Assembly (NCBI GenBank): GCA_022559985.1
Contig: JAFJTR010000058.1
Span: 62,001 to 126,000, forward strand
DNA length: 64,000 nt
Direction: 5' to 3'
DNA from: Parastagonospora avenae f. sp. tritici 18332-5
Lineage: Eukaryota > Ascomycota > Dothideomycetes > Pleosporales > Phaeosphaeriaceae
Shown piece after piece: positions 21,556-32,779 of this stretch (position 1 is the stretch's first letter; the number at the start of each line of letters is the position of its first letter). The position numbers and the translations under genes were made by a program. The notes beneath the pieces were generated by a model. It had not been told where the DNA came from and did no database searches. It was given only the letters and a program-made list of their open reading frames with translations.

Positions 21556-23970
21556 CTACGCCGGCTTCTTCTTATTTGAATTAGCAAGCTTTCGCATGAA
21601 CGCGTTCTTGACGCCCTTGGTGCCCTTGATCTCCTTATTTCTGCTCTTGTTGTACTCCGCGTACGCCATCGTCTGGCCTCCCGAGAACTCCGAGAGCGTC
21701 CCCGCAGCTCTTCGAACCCCTTTCTTGTTCTTGCCCTTACCGGACGCGAAGTTGGTGCCGAAAGCGTCGCCCTCAATCCTTTCCTCTTTGCCGTCCTCAT
21801 CTCGCGCCAGGAGCACGTCCATCAACAGCTCGCGGCGTTCTGAAGGGGTCGCGAAAGCGAGATCGGTCGATTGCTCCATACCCTCGAGGCGTGTGATGAC
21901 TTTGAAAGCATAGCCCTGGTCGACAAGAAAAGCCTGACGCTTGGACGAATAGTACATCTCGTCAGTGTCTTTCGACACTAGGGAGTAGAAGAAGGCATTG
22001 AAGCCCTCGTCGTTTCTCCTCTTGGCTCGGAGAATGCGACCAAGTCGCTGTGCTTCCTGACGACGTGAACCGTAATGTGATGACACTTGGATCAAACAAG
22101 TTGCCTCCGGCAGGTCAAGACTGGTGTCGCCAATCTTGGACAGGAATATGGTGTTGACGTTGGGATTATGTTGAAAGTTTTCCAAGATTGTAAGCCGCTC
22201 TGCCTGTGGGGTAGCACCGTAGATGAAGACCTTGTTGAGTTTTTTCGCATACTTTTCAAGCGCGTAGACATTGTCGGAGAAGACTATAATCTTGTCTCCT
22301 CGAGATTCGTGGTAGTTGATCAAGAACTGGCATGCTTGGAACTTCCTCGGGTTCATAATGGAAAGCAGCGCCCTCTTCTGTGTAGTCGAGGGCTTCAGCC
22401 ACTCTGTGTAGAACTCGGGTGTCATCTGGCACCACACTTCTGCACATTGCACACGAGCAATATGCCCCTGCTCGGACAGCTCTTGCCAGTTGGCTTCGTA
22501 GAGCTTCGGGCCAATGAGAAAGTTGAGATCGTCGATCTTGTCGTCCTCGCGAAGAAGTGTAGCAGTCAAGCCAAGCTTGGCATGCGACGCAATCTCATAG
22601 GTGACTTTTTTGAAAATATTCGCGGGTACAACGTGCACCTCGTCGGCAATGAGCAAACCCCATTCGCGGGACCGAATGAACTCCATGACCTTCTCCGCGT
22701 CGTATGATCGCTTGCGCGCGTTACTGATCATAGAGTACGTGCTGATGATGATACCAGCGTTACGAGGGAAGCTGTTTTTGTTGTCTGCAGTAAAGACTGC
22801 AACATCTTCTGGATTGATGTTTGACCACTTGATGAACTCGGCTCGCCACTGGACGACAGACATGGCACTGGTGCACAGCACAATGACAGATTTCTTGACA
22901 CCACAAGCAGCTGTGATGCCGACAAGAGTCTTACCTGCGCCACAGGGAAGCACAATAATACCTGAACGAGCGCGCGAATTTGAAAACATTTTGCTGAGGG
23001 CTTTCTCCTGGTAGTACCGAATCTGCGCATGGGGCTTCAGATCAATTTCTAGATTGGCGTTTTTGTTGTCGTTGTTGAAGTCGTACTCTTCTGTGAGGGG
23101 AAGTCCGATTGCACGACATCGTTTGACTACTTTCTCGCGATCCGCACCTCTGATCTGGAAGGAGTGGACCTGGGCAATCTCTTCATCATCATCATCCTCT
23201 CTAAGCGATGCAATCATCTCGCTCGGTGCTGGAGGTGCGGCAGCCGCCTCCTGTGCGGCCATTTGGTTCGCCCCAGCTGCCATTTTGGTACCAGGGATAG
23301 CCATCTGACCGATTTTCGGTGCAGCTTCCTTGATGAGACCATCGGTGGTATCGGCTCTACATTCAGCGACAATGGGGTCCGCAAGCAGTCGTTTCAGAAT
23401 GCTCGGATCTTCACTCTCAATATACGAGAGTGTCTTTTTGAGCACGATCTTGGCTTTGCCGAAGGCGGACGTCGACTTCTCGACAAAGTGAACGATGGCA
23501 GCCGACAGATCTGTCTTGGAGTACATGTCGAGCTTGTCGATGATCTCCTTGCTGGAATGACCGACACTGACCGCGGCGAACAGACTGTGCGTAGTCAGCT
23601 GGTACTCGTGCATCTTGGAGACACGCGACTGCGGCTCGGCGATGTTGATCAAAAAGTCCTGCGCCTCATCGAAGAGGGCGTGGAATGACTCGAGGATGAT
23701 GCCGCCTGCATCGTTGACCCAGAGCGGCCGGTTGTAGTGGTCAGGCTTCAGGTGCGCGTTCCACTGGTCCGACTTCCTGAAGAGGTCTCCCGCGGCGTCC
23801 TTCTTCTGGGTCGCACGTGCGCGCTTTGTCATGGCTTTCACGTCGAACTCCTCCTTGAGGTTGTCGAACGTGTCCTGGTCGCTCATGGGCCCCTCATCCT
23901 GGTCGTCCCAGCCATCCTCGGCCTCGGCCTCTGCCGCCGTCTGCGCTGCTGCTTTCCGTTTGGGAGGCAT
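21556..23970 (-). CDS. SSL2: TFIIH DNA helicase/translocase XPB (Ssl2/Rad25)
   Basis: Intronless gene of 804 residues, near the size of yeast Ssl2. An acidic N-terminus (DGWDDQDEGPMSDQD) precedes the damage-recognition region and the helicase core. Motif I is PCGAGKT, motif II is the DEVH box (IADEVHVVP), the XPB-specific RED motif is LREDDKIDDL, and motif VI is QRLGRILRAKR. The C-terminal part keeps GMEQSTDLAF and a Lys-rich tail. XPB is the 3'-5' translocase of TFIIH, needed to open promoters for RNA polymerase II and for nucleotide excision repair in the nucleus. It is divergent from HID1 across about 530 bp. Confidence 0.97.
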   Translation of the reverse strand: MPPKRKAAAQTAAEAEAEDGWDDQDEGPMSDQDTFDNLKEEFDVKAMTKRARATQKKDAAGDLFRKSDQWNAHLKPDHYNRPLWVNDAGGIILESFHALFDEAQDFLINIAEPQSRVSKMHEYQLTTHSLFAAVSVGHSSKEIIDKLDMYSKTDLSAAIVHFVEKSTSAFGKAKIVLKKTLSYIESEDPSILKRLLADPIVAECRADTTDGLIKEAAPKIGQMAIPGTKMAAGANQMAAQEAAAAPPAPSEMIASLREDDDDEEIAQVHSFQIRGADREKVVKRCRAIGLPLTEEYDFNNDNKNANLEIDLKPHAQIRYYQEKALSKMFSNSRARSGIIVLPCGAGKTLVGITAACGVKKSVIVLCTSAMSVVQWRAEFIKWSNINPEDVAVFTADNKNSFPRNAGIIISTYSMISNARKRSYDAEKVMEFIRSREWGLLIADEVHVVPANIFKKVTYEIASHAKLGLTATLLREDDKIDDLNFLIGPKLYEANWQELSEQGHIARVQCAEVWCQMTPEFYTEWLKPSTTQKRALLSIMNPRKFQACQFLINYHESRGDKIIVFSDNVYALEKYAKKLNKVFIYGATPQAERLTILENFQHNPNVNTIFLSKIGDTSLDLPEATCLIQVSSHYGSRRQEAQRLGRILRAKRRNDEGFNAFFYSLVSKDTDEMYYSSKRQAFLVDQGYAFKVITRLEGMEQSTDLAFATPSERRELLMDVLLARDEDGKEERIEGDAFGTNFASGKGKNKKGVRRAAGTLSEFSGGQTMAYAEYNKSRNKEIKGTKGVKNAFMRKLANSNKKKPA

Positions 23971-24500
23971 AGTCGTGGCTGCGGCGTACAGCGGAGGTTA
24001 TGCGGCCACAGCCGCAGCTTCAGAGTCGGGTTTACGACGACAGGCAGGGGGCGATGGGCAGAGTTCGGCTATCGGCGGAGAGGGTGAATGGAGAGTCGAG
24101 GTACGTGAAGTTCTATGAGCGGTGCAGCGGTAGTGAGGACGGATGGTGGTGGCGGAAGCCTGGACGTCTCAAAGGTTCAAAGAGTCCATTCGCTTATGTA
24201 ATGACGTAGTGCTGGCTAGACCTCACCACGTGCTGTTATCTCTGAAGATGTGATGAGTGCGGGGTACCTATGAAGAGGTTTGTCACTAGTCGCAGTGTAA
24301 TTTCAGTGGTGCTGCTGTAGAATGTAGCTGGTAGCATAATTGCGTGCAGTGAGAGGCGCGTCGCCAATCAGTCGCGAAAGCATGTGAGCGACAGCCGGCG
24401 TTGGCAGTGGGCAGGTCCGACGCAACCACGACTGCGACCACGTCCACGCTTCGACCACATACGATGCGCACATAAGCCCAAGCCGTGACATTGCATATCG
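23971..24500. other. Divergent promoter of SSL2 and HID1
   Basis: 530 bp between divergent ATGs; no TATA box evident, as usual for housekeeping genes. No other gene seen. Confidence 0.5.
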
Positions 24501-27483
24501 ATGGGCGCGTCCGACTCCAAACTCACCTTCAAGCAGGGCATCTTCCGCCTGTCTGAGCCCAAGCAGATTCCGGCAGACGATGTCTACTGGACCGGTGTAT
24601 GCCAGCCCTCACGTGTGTGCTCTCGTAGTCGGCCGTGCTAACTGCTGTGCCAGTTCTGGGAGCTGCCAGAGTCGACCGAGGATGTCTTCTCGCTGTTCTC
24701 GCCCGCTGATATCCGCCGTACGCGCGACAACAACCTAGCCAACCTTGAGACCCTGATCCTCGCCCTCACCTCGCGCCTCAATGTCCTGCGCAACCACCCC
24801 TCGTTCCCCGACCCCGAGCTTGCCCCGGAGCGTGATGCCCTCAACTGCATTCGCGTACTCACCCGCCTGCTGCCGTTCCTGTATGAGGAAGACCGCCTCG
24901 AGCAGTGGGAAGACGACTTCTTCTGGGCCACGCGGCGGAAGCGCAGTCGGCGGGGCCAGGTGCGCAGCGAGGTCATATTCGACGAAGCAGACCCTGAGCA
25001 GACGCCGACGGAGCAGGAGCCCGAATACGAGACTGCGAAGCCGCTTGCAGAGGAAGTCATCGACACGCTGATTGACTTGCTCTTCTTCTCCGAGTTCACC
25101 CTGCCCAAAGTGCCAGCCGGCAAGAACAAGGTCACCTATGCGATATGGCAGAGCGGCGTGGGGTGCAACACGCCCGTAGCCTCGACAAAGGAGTTTGAGA
25201 GCAACAGGACTGAGATCTTGCGTCTGTTGCTCACCTTCGCAAGCAAGTCCATGTACATGTCTTCTGGTGCGCAACCATTGTCTTCCCACTATCAGGGCCG
25301 TGCTGATGTGCGCAGGCGTTCTCCCCGTGAAAGGTGTCAAGGCCATCACATATATTGCAACCTGTCCGGATAAGCAGGTCGTTTTATCCGTCCTGTGCTC
25401 GCTACTGAACACGGTTTGTGAAAGCACCCGCCCACTTCTGCTCCTACTGATTTGGGCAGACTCTGAAGTACAATCCCGCAACATGGCGCGTGCCCTACGA
25501 TCACGTAGTTTTCAAAGACCAGAGGCAAATACTTGTCACATACTGCTTGCAACTCCTCCTGGTACTCATTCTGTACCCCATCCCAGAGGCCGGCAATGGT
25601 CCCGCGCCCAAGAATTTCTTTCGCCACTTCTTAGGCCGGCTACATAGGCCACAGGACTTTCAATTCTTGGTCGATGGCATGACTCGCATTTTGAACCAGC
25701 CCGTATGTGCAACATCATGCTTAGCAAATATTAATTGACGCGTAACAGTTGCAAGCAAACACGTCCTACCTGCCAGGGAGCCAGAAGTCACTGACTTGGG
25801 CACCCGAGATGATCATGCTCTTTTGGGAAGCTCTGCAATGCAACAAGCGCTTCCGTTCGTTTATCATTGATACCGACAGAGCTCACGATTTCGTGGTACT
25901 GGTGCTGTACTACGCAATCGATCAGCGCAACGACCCTACAAAACAGGGGCTGGTTCGAATGTGCGTGTTTGTGCTGCAGACTCTGAGTGTTGAGCCAAAC
26001 TTTGGCAAAAGTCTCAACAAGACTTTTGAAGGCCAAGAGTCGCTCCCACCAAGCATACGGATCCCTAACTTTCATGGTACATATGCCGACTATGTCATCA
26101 CTGTATGTTCTACTCCCTATTTCATGACTTGTGCTGACGTAACAAGTCCATTTACACCCTCCTTACAACGGGCAAAGGCAGACTCGATGCCGTGTACCCC
26201 GCGCTCCTGGCTATTCTCAACAACATTGCAGCTTATGTGCAAAACCTTGGCCGTGCAACCAGCTCCAAACTACTACAGCTCTTTGCGTCAATGTCATCGC
26301 CGAGCTTCTTATTCGCCAACGAGAACAACCACACCCTTCTCCAGTCGTTATTGGAGGTACTAAACGCCATGATTGAGCATCAATATCAACGTAAGTACAC
26401 CACGAATGACACAATTCATGTCACTGATACGACACCAGACAACCCAAATCTCATATACGCGATTGTGCGGTCCCGTAAACGATTTCAGGCCTTGCGAGAC
26501 TTTACGCTCGAGAGCGGACAGGAAGAAATAGAGCGACAGAACCAGCTGCGCAAAGAGGGTGCATCTGAGCTTCAGAGAACGAATTCGATTGACAGCATCA
26601 GGAGTCCCACAGTCTCACGTACGCCTACATTAGGCAACGTCCCTGAAGAGAACAGTGCCTTTGCAATTGGCGATGATGAAGACTCTGATGCCGACGAGAC
26701 ACATCCAACCGAAGCACCACAGTCACCAATACATTCAACTTCGGGAGCTTCAAGAAGCGCATCGATAGCTTCATCTATTGATGAGGCTGTGCCACTTCAG
26801 CTGAGAGGCATGTCGGAGAAAGCGCGGGGGAAAATGCCTGTGGGACAGCCCGCTTTCTCAAGGCAGAACAGCATCTCAAGCTTGAGTAGTCTGGCAACAC
26901 CAGCACTGGCAACGAATGAGTTCTTTACGCCATCTTCTGCATGGGTAAGTAGTATCCGTTTTTTGATGCACTTGACTGATCCACGGTACAGCTCGAGAGT
27001 TGGCTATCGCAGCTGCCACTGCATTCCATTTTAATGTTGATCTCGCAGCTTGGGCCAGAGATGCCGAGCACGAATTCAAATGACACGGTAGCTGCGCTCG
27101 AAATCATACATGACACGGAAGTGCGAGGCATCGAGCCGTCTCCAATCAGGGTCCACCTTTTTGAGTGGTCACCCTTATCTCTCGGCTGGTATGAGTCGCT
27201 TCTATGGGGGTTTGTGTTTGCGCAAGAGATGCTGGTAGCCAAGGGCACTGCTGGGGTATGGAATAACACTAGCATAAGGCTATTTAAGGTGCAAGAGGCC
27301 GCAGCACAAGCACCTTCACTCATGCAGCCACGGGGAGCCGTAGATGCAGTGGGAAGTAATCTTGTACAGCGGATTGGCAGCCTCAATCTGCGCGGAGCAG
27401 CCACTCAGGCAACGCAGCGGGTCACATCGAGCGGCGGAGTGACCGGAAATGCGACAACGGGTGGTACAGTTAGAGACGTCTAG
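24501..27483 (+). CDS. HID1: HID1 family protein (Ecm30/Ftp105), trans-Golgi/dense-core trafficking
   Basis: Eight exons (24501-24596, 24654-25266, 25316-25413, 25460-25702, 25749-26102, 26147-26390, 26439-26944, 26992-27483) give 881 residues with consistent phases. The N-terminus MGASDSKLTFKQGIFRL is the family signature; Gly2 suits N-myristoylation. Other recognisable parts are VYWTGFWELPEST, FLYEEDRLEQWEDDFFW, TYCLQLLLVLILYP, a low-complexity Ser/acidic linker at about 615-700 and the C-terminal LFEWSPLSLGWYESLLWGFVF. HID1 is a peripheral membrane protein of the medial/trans-Golgi in animals. The yeast (Ecm30) and fission yeast (Ftp105) homologues act at the Golgi, the latter by localising a ubiquitin protease. 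Identity is from the family-wide pattern. Confidence 0.92.
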
Positions 27484-27952
27484 CCATGTTGACATGTCTG
27501 TCCGAAGGCAAATGAAGCTCATGGTACTCTCTACCCATACAGAGCGCTCATTGGTGTTCCTGAACTGCACGTCAGGCCCATTGCCCTCTTTCGAACAGGG
27601 TTTGTCGATCACTTCGGCTAAAACCTCGCTGCACTGCCACAACGCCACAGTTGTCGCCACAGCAGATCTCAAAGTACATGAGTGAACAGCCAACAGCAAT
27701 GCGAGGAACATCGCGAGGTAGAATCTAGAACATGTCAAATCCGTCATCGTACGCGTACTCTTGGGCTTGCATTGACGTGTCCAGAAGGTTCCTTATCTCA
27801 TCATGCTACTGGGCACACAGAAGATGACCTTTCTGGAGATACTCGTAACCTTGTCGTTGATCCGAAGTCCACGCAATTTTGCCCCAGGGTACTTGTTACA
27901 CTAGAATCCGCTTGCATTTAGAAAAATATGGGTCTTTGTGGGACTTGTTACC
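27484..27952. other. Intergenic
   Basis: 469 bp between HID1 and the epoxide-hydrolase-like gene; no gene seen. Confidence 0.5.
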
Positions 27953-29742
27953 ATGACTGAATCAGTGCAGAACGAGGCAGAGGCGATTACGCCTTACAGC
28001 ATGCATGTGAGTGCAAGGGTCGACAAACATTTCTAAGGGACTTCGCTAACGGTTCGAGGTTTCCTTGCGATATCTGGAACTCACAAAGAAGAAACTGGAG
28101 CTGACAAGACTTCCACGAGAACTTGAGCTGCCTGAGCATAGGACATGGGAGCATGGTACACCAAAGGATGTGCTTGAGCCACTACTCGACTTCTGGTAAG
28201 TACTTCTCACAAATAATAGGTAGTTGCAGTTTCACAGATGCTTTTCATTTGAAGCAAGGACTGTAACGGCTCTCTACTTGGCAAAAGAGCGGAGCACATG
28301 ATTACCGAGAACTGACCACAGCACAGGCTAGAAGGCTACGACTGGCGCGCTGCCGAAACACAATTCAACGCTTCGCTCCCACAATTCCGCACGAGCATCA
28401 GCATACCATCGGCCACAGACAAGTCTGCGACACACTCACTACGCATACACTTCGTCCACAAGCGTTCCAAGCATCCAAACGCCGTCCCACTGCTTGTGTG
28501 CCACTCGTGGCCATCGTCTTTCATCGAGGTAGAGCGCATTATCGATGCACTTACAGATCCGCACTCGCAGCCTGGTCATGGCGAAGGCACCCAACAAGCG
28601 TTCCATGTGATTGCACCGAGTATACCAGGCTTCGGCTTCAGTGATGCCAGTTCTTCGCTGAACTTCGGACTGAAAGAGACTGCATCGATGTTTGATGGAC
28701 TGATGAAGAGACTGGGCTATGAGCATTACGTTGCCCATGGAGTAGGATGGCAAGTAATTTGCATCGAGATAGGACACATACTAACCGTCACAGGGGCTTT
28801 AGCATATGCCGCGCGCTGGCGCAACAGCACCCCAGTCACTGTCTTGCCGTTCATACGGCAAACCCGTCTTTTGCTAAGCCAACGGCTAAGCGGACCACAA
28901 TGGCGTTCCTCAAATACAATTTTGCAAAGCTTACCAAAGGGAAATTGCCACTTCTGAGCTTTGGCTACCTCCCGGCTGAACTTGAGTTGCGCCGCGCAAA
29001 CGAGGACCCTTCCATACCCCAAAATCCGTTCCATCCTAAGCAGCCACTCGGTACAGCACTGCACCAGCTGTACTCGCTTCGGCCACAGACTCTATCCTTC
29101 TCGCTTTGCGATTCACCGGTTGGACTATTGGCTGGGCTTCTGGATGTGATTCACACCCGAGCACCTTCGAGCTCACCATTGACGTATCGGTCACGCTCGC
29201 CGTTCCTTTCACCCACGGAGCTTGAGGTGAATAATCAGGCCCATCCAGGACATGACGGCAGCCATCTGAGTCCTGTAGAGCGGCCGCATGGGACGACCAC
29301 TCGAGAGGATGGATCCGAAGCTAGAGGTCACACATGGACACCTACTGAAATCTTGAACTGGACCATGATGCAGTGGCTTCCAGGCCCCGAATCATCCCTT
29401 CGATGGTTACGCCAAGCTCATCTGGACACGACGGTATCAAACTGGAACGACTACTGTCCGGTACCTCTAGCAATCAGTTCGTTTCAGACTCAGAGCAGGC
29501 TTCCGTCTACAGCACTGATGTGGGGCTCGACCTCATGGCATATTCAATGGGTACGTTTTATGCACAAAGCGTACACAGCATACACGCTCATGCGGCAGCA
29601 GGTCAAGCGCCACCAACGGGGCGCCACATTCCCCGCATGGGAAGCAGCGGATCTGCTAGTGCTCGATCTGCGAGAGTGCTTCGGGACATTTATGTCGCAC
29701 GGCAAGCTAGCCAACCTTCCCGTTACAGCAAGTACAGCGTGA
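27953..29742 (+). CDS. Epoxide-hydrolase-like alpha/beta protein lacking catalytic Asp and His
   Basis: Five exons (27953-28006, 28059-28195, 28327-28749, 28794-29550, 29602-29742) give 503 residues. The N-terminal EHN domain is clear: ITPYSMHVSLRYLELTKKKL, then FWLEGYDWRAAE. The alpha/beta core has HSWPSSFIEVE, the HGWP-like oxyanion region. At the nucleophile elbow, where active enzymes have GGDWG, this protein reads HGVGWG, so the Asp is Gly (residue 204). At the C-terminal GGHFAALE-type motif it reads GATFPAWE, so the His is Thr (residue 466). Intron 3 (28750-28793) is a GC-AG intron: GCAAGT donor, TACTAAC branch, CAG acceptor. A GT donor there would break the frame. Intron 4 is 51 nt, in frame and stop-free. 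Probably not a working epoxide hydrolase. Confidence 0.85.
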
Positions 29743-30473
29743 GCGATGACGGCAAGCGATAAAGAGTGTGGAAAGCTGCTATAGCTATACCAGCAGTTCG
29801 TTATGCGCATGTGGGATACCTTGGGTGTTGCGGCTGAGGCTATCCCGGCTGCACGGTAATATAAGTTTGGGCGTTATAGCAGGGTCCGGGGCGTGGGATG
29901 CAGTGTTTTGGAGTATGGTCGTTGCTATCTTTGGCGGGATCGGTGATGAATGCGATAGTAGACGTATACTGTACATGCTGAGCGGTAGGGAGCGCGGGAG
30001 TGGGATGCGGCTGTTGGAAGTATGGCGTGCGGTCTATATGCGGGAGCGTAATACTACAATAGCACCTGGTTTTTGTCTCTTTCTCTTCGTGACTTCATGT
30101 GCGAAGTGCGGAAGTGCAGGCGGTGGTGTTATGGACGGCGGGGCAGAGGAGCTAACTGCGATGGGCGGCGTTTGCGGGCCGTGCAGCAAGACTGGCGGTG
30201 ACGTTGCCTGCATGTTAGGAAATACCGCACCTACACGAAAAATTCGCCTACACGCGACCAGCGCTCCCTCAACACACCGCCAGCGAGTCTACAAGATTGC
30301 GCCTGTGAAGCCTAACACTGCGATTCCTGACCTTTTTCCCTCGTCCCTCATAAAGCTCTTCCACGTCATCGTGAGGGTTCAAGGCCGCGACAGAACGCAC
30401 ACGCCCTCTTGCCGCTAACACGTCCCATCGGCGCCCAACTGGCATTGCATTGAACTTCTCCCTCTGCGCCCAC
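29743..30473. other. Intergenic upstream of SPE2
   Basis: About 730 bp. A 216-codon plus-strand open frame (29768-30418) has no domain and unusual composition; not called. Confidence 0.5.
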
Positions 30474-30479
30474 TATAAA
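30474..30479 (+). promoter_or_regulatory. TATA box of SPE2
   Basis: TATAAA about 110 bp before the upstream ORF and about 650 bp before the SPE2 ATG; the long leader is therefore expected to be transcribed. Confidence 0.55.
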
Positions 30480-31122
30480 GCAGACGTCGTCAAGCTGGCA
30501 GACCTACTCCTCACGCTCTTCCCAACTGCTTAGGCTGTGACAGCCCGCAGACCGTTTTCCGCCGTCGACTTGCAACTTTCCATGCGCCGCGAGGATCTGG
30601 TACGCTTTCTGTCCAAGCCTGCGAAGTAAGTAGTGGTCCACTACGCGTCTCCACGCACTTTTCCGTGAAGAAGCCTACATAGAAAATAGACGTACTAACC
30701 AGCGCAGGCCTCGATAACACCCCCTACTCCCACGTCACCACCACCCATCACCTACCACCCCCACCTGAGCAGATCCCTCGTCTGCTGGACCCGATACTTC
30801 ACCAGGGTATCGGAATCTGGTCGTGCGAGGCCCCTTGACTGGCACCATTTCACGGCGCAAAGCCTCGTTTATTCCGCTCTCCGCCCGACCTCCCTAACAT
30901 CGGCCACGGTCGACTTCCCATAAATTCACGCTCTGCTGCTGGCAAACGCCAGCCTCTCCACTCTCGCGACCCGTGGGCCTTCTCTCCTCAGGCGAGCACC
31001 GCATTGCTTGTCTGAGCAGCAGACTGCGCCCCGCTTGACAGCCAGCAAATCCACCTGTATAACTGCATAGCCCACCCGACTGCTGCCAGGAACAGTGCGC
31101 GTTACGCCCACACAGCCAAGAG
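30480..31122 (+). promoter_or_regulatory. Long SPE2 5' leader with one upstream ATG
   Basis: From the TATA box to the SPE2 start there is only one ATG (30582). A spliceable intron (30626-30707, donor GTAAGT, branch ACTAAC, acceptor GCGCAG) lies in the leader. The roughly 400 nt after it are C/T-rich and contain no ATG. The layout suggests a leader under selection against stray start codons. Confidence 0.5.
30582..30717 (+). CDS. Upstream ORF in the SPE2 leader (15-17 codons, intron-interrupted)
   Basis: ATG at 30582 opens a short frame beginning MRREDLVRFLSK. Unspliced it stops at 30627-30629 after 15 codons. If the intron 30626-30707 is removed, it reads through the junction and stops at 30715-30717 after 17 codons, so both forms give nearly the same peptide. 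AdoMet decarboxylase mRNAs of plants and mammals carry peptide-encoding uORFs that mediate polyamine control. A similar role here is inference. I do not know this peptide from any family. Confidence 0.4.
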
Positions 31123-32779
31123 ATGGTCGCTACTGAGATTCCCAAGCACTACACTGCGTCTCCATCGTCGCATATTGGAACTCCACTCTTGACCATCAAC
31201 AAAGAGGCAACCATCGACCTCGACTCCTCCAACTCATTCGAAGGTGAGCACCCAACGCATACACATGTTACATGTGCGGTACTGACAGCAGACAGGTCCT
31301 GAGAAGCTCCTCGAAGTATGGTTCAGCGCGTCTGCCACGGACCTGCCGGGTCAGGCCGGCCCACTCGGACTCAAGAAGGTCTCCGCCGATACCTGGAAGG
31401 AGATGCTTGATCTCGTCAACTGCAAGGTGCTCTCAGTCATTGAATCTGAACATGTGGACGCCTATCTCCTGTCCGAGTCGAGCATGTTCGTCTTCCCTCA
31501 CAAGGTCGTGCTCAAGACATGCGGCACCACCACCCTGCTCTGGGGTCTGACACGCCTCCTCGAGATTGCCGCGGTCGATGCCGGCTTCCCATTCGTGACA
31601 CCACAGCCCGGTACTGGCCTTGCCCCTGCTGCTGCACCCTACCGCGTCTTTTACAGCCGCAAGAACTTCCTCAACCCCGACCAACAGCGCGGTCCCCACC
31701 GCAGCTGGCGCGATGAGGTCCGCTTCCTCGACCAGCGATTTCAGGGTGGCAGTGCATATATGATTGGCAAGATGAACGGGGAGCACTGGTACCTCTACAT
31801 CACTGGCCCCGACACCCAGTTGACCCCGCCTCCCAGCCCAGGTTGTGAAGACGCAGACATTCCCGAGACCAAGACCAAGTACGTCAGCCACCCTGAGCGC
31901 ATGTTGCGCGAGCAGGTCACCGACGAAGAGGAGGATGAGACTCTGGAAGTTCTCATGACCGATCTCGAAGAGAAGAACGCTCGCCAGTTCTACCTCGAGG
32001 ACGCAAGTGCGGTTGCGGAAGGTCGCTACATCCAGAAGGCTCGTGAGGCCCGCAAGAGTGCGATTCAGTCTCTCGGCACCATCTCTGAGGAGAAGTGCGA
32101 GAGCCTTGGTGGGTCTACCATGCTCAACACTTCCACTGCCCCCACGCAGATTTCGGACGACAGCTTCGATGTCTTCGAGCAGACTTCCTCTGACCACTCT
32201 GGCTTCGCTTCAGACGAGGAATTGACCTTCCCCGAGGAGTTGACTACTGAGGGTCACACGCTCGGCACTGTCGTCTCCGAAGCCTGCGGTCTCGCGGACG
32301 TCTACCCTACATCCAAGTACCCCGATGCCCGTATCGACGCCTACCTGTTCACTCCTTGTGGCTTCTCCGCCAACGGCGTCATTCCCGCTCCCGGCGGCGC
32401 CCCCGACGGCCACAAGAAGGGCTCAGACGCCACGCACTACTTCACCGTGCACGTCACGCCCGAGCCCCAGTGCTCCTACGCCTCTTTCGAGACCAACGTC
32501 CCCGCCCGCCAGACTGGCCGCGAGACTGCCGACATCGTGGAGCACGTCGTGGGCATCTTCAAGCCTGGTAGATTCAGCGTTACGCTCTTCGAAGCGAAGC
32601 CCAGTGATGATGTTGCTGCGGCTAAGGGCAAGGCGGAGGTCAAGCGCATGGAAGGGATTAAGGGGTACAGAAGGGTCGATCGTATCGTGCATGATTTGGA
32701 TGGGTATGATTTGGTGTTCAGGTACTATGAGAGGGACGATTGGAAGGGTGGAAAGCCCAGGTTGGGAGAGTTCGACTAG
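31123..32779 (+). CDS. SPE2: S-adenosylmethionine decarboxylase proenzyme
   Basis: Two exons (31123-31243 and 31296-32779; 52-nt intron) give 534 residues. The protein has FEGPEKLLEVWF, the self-cleavage site LSESSMFVFP (Glu101-Ser102; the Ser becomes the pyruvoyl group), CGTTTLL with the catalytic Cys at about 116, FYSRKNFLNPDQQ, and a C-terminal half with ACGLADVYPTSKYPDARIDAYLFTPCGFSANG and HVTPEPQCSYASFET. A Glu/Asp-rich insert at about 250-390 makes it longer than the roughly 335-400-residue animal and yeast forms, as in other filamentous fungi. It supplies decarboxylated AdoMet for spermidine synthesis in the cytosol. Control probably involves the leader uORF. Confidence 0.97.

Noticed and set aside
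22087..22707. Long plus-strand open frames (also 23164-23688) antisense to SSL2
   Set aside because: Mirror frames of a highly conserved single-exon helicase gene; no independent coding sign.
29768..30418. 216-codon plus-strand open frame before SPE2
   Set aside because: Composition is erratic with many Cys, Gly and Arg, no domain, and it ends just before the SPE2 TATA box.
31433..32197. 254-codon minus-strand open frame inside SPE2
   Set aside because: Antisense shadow of a strongly supported enzyme gene.
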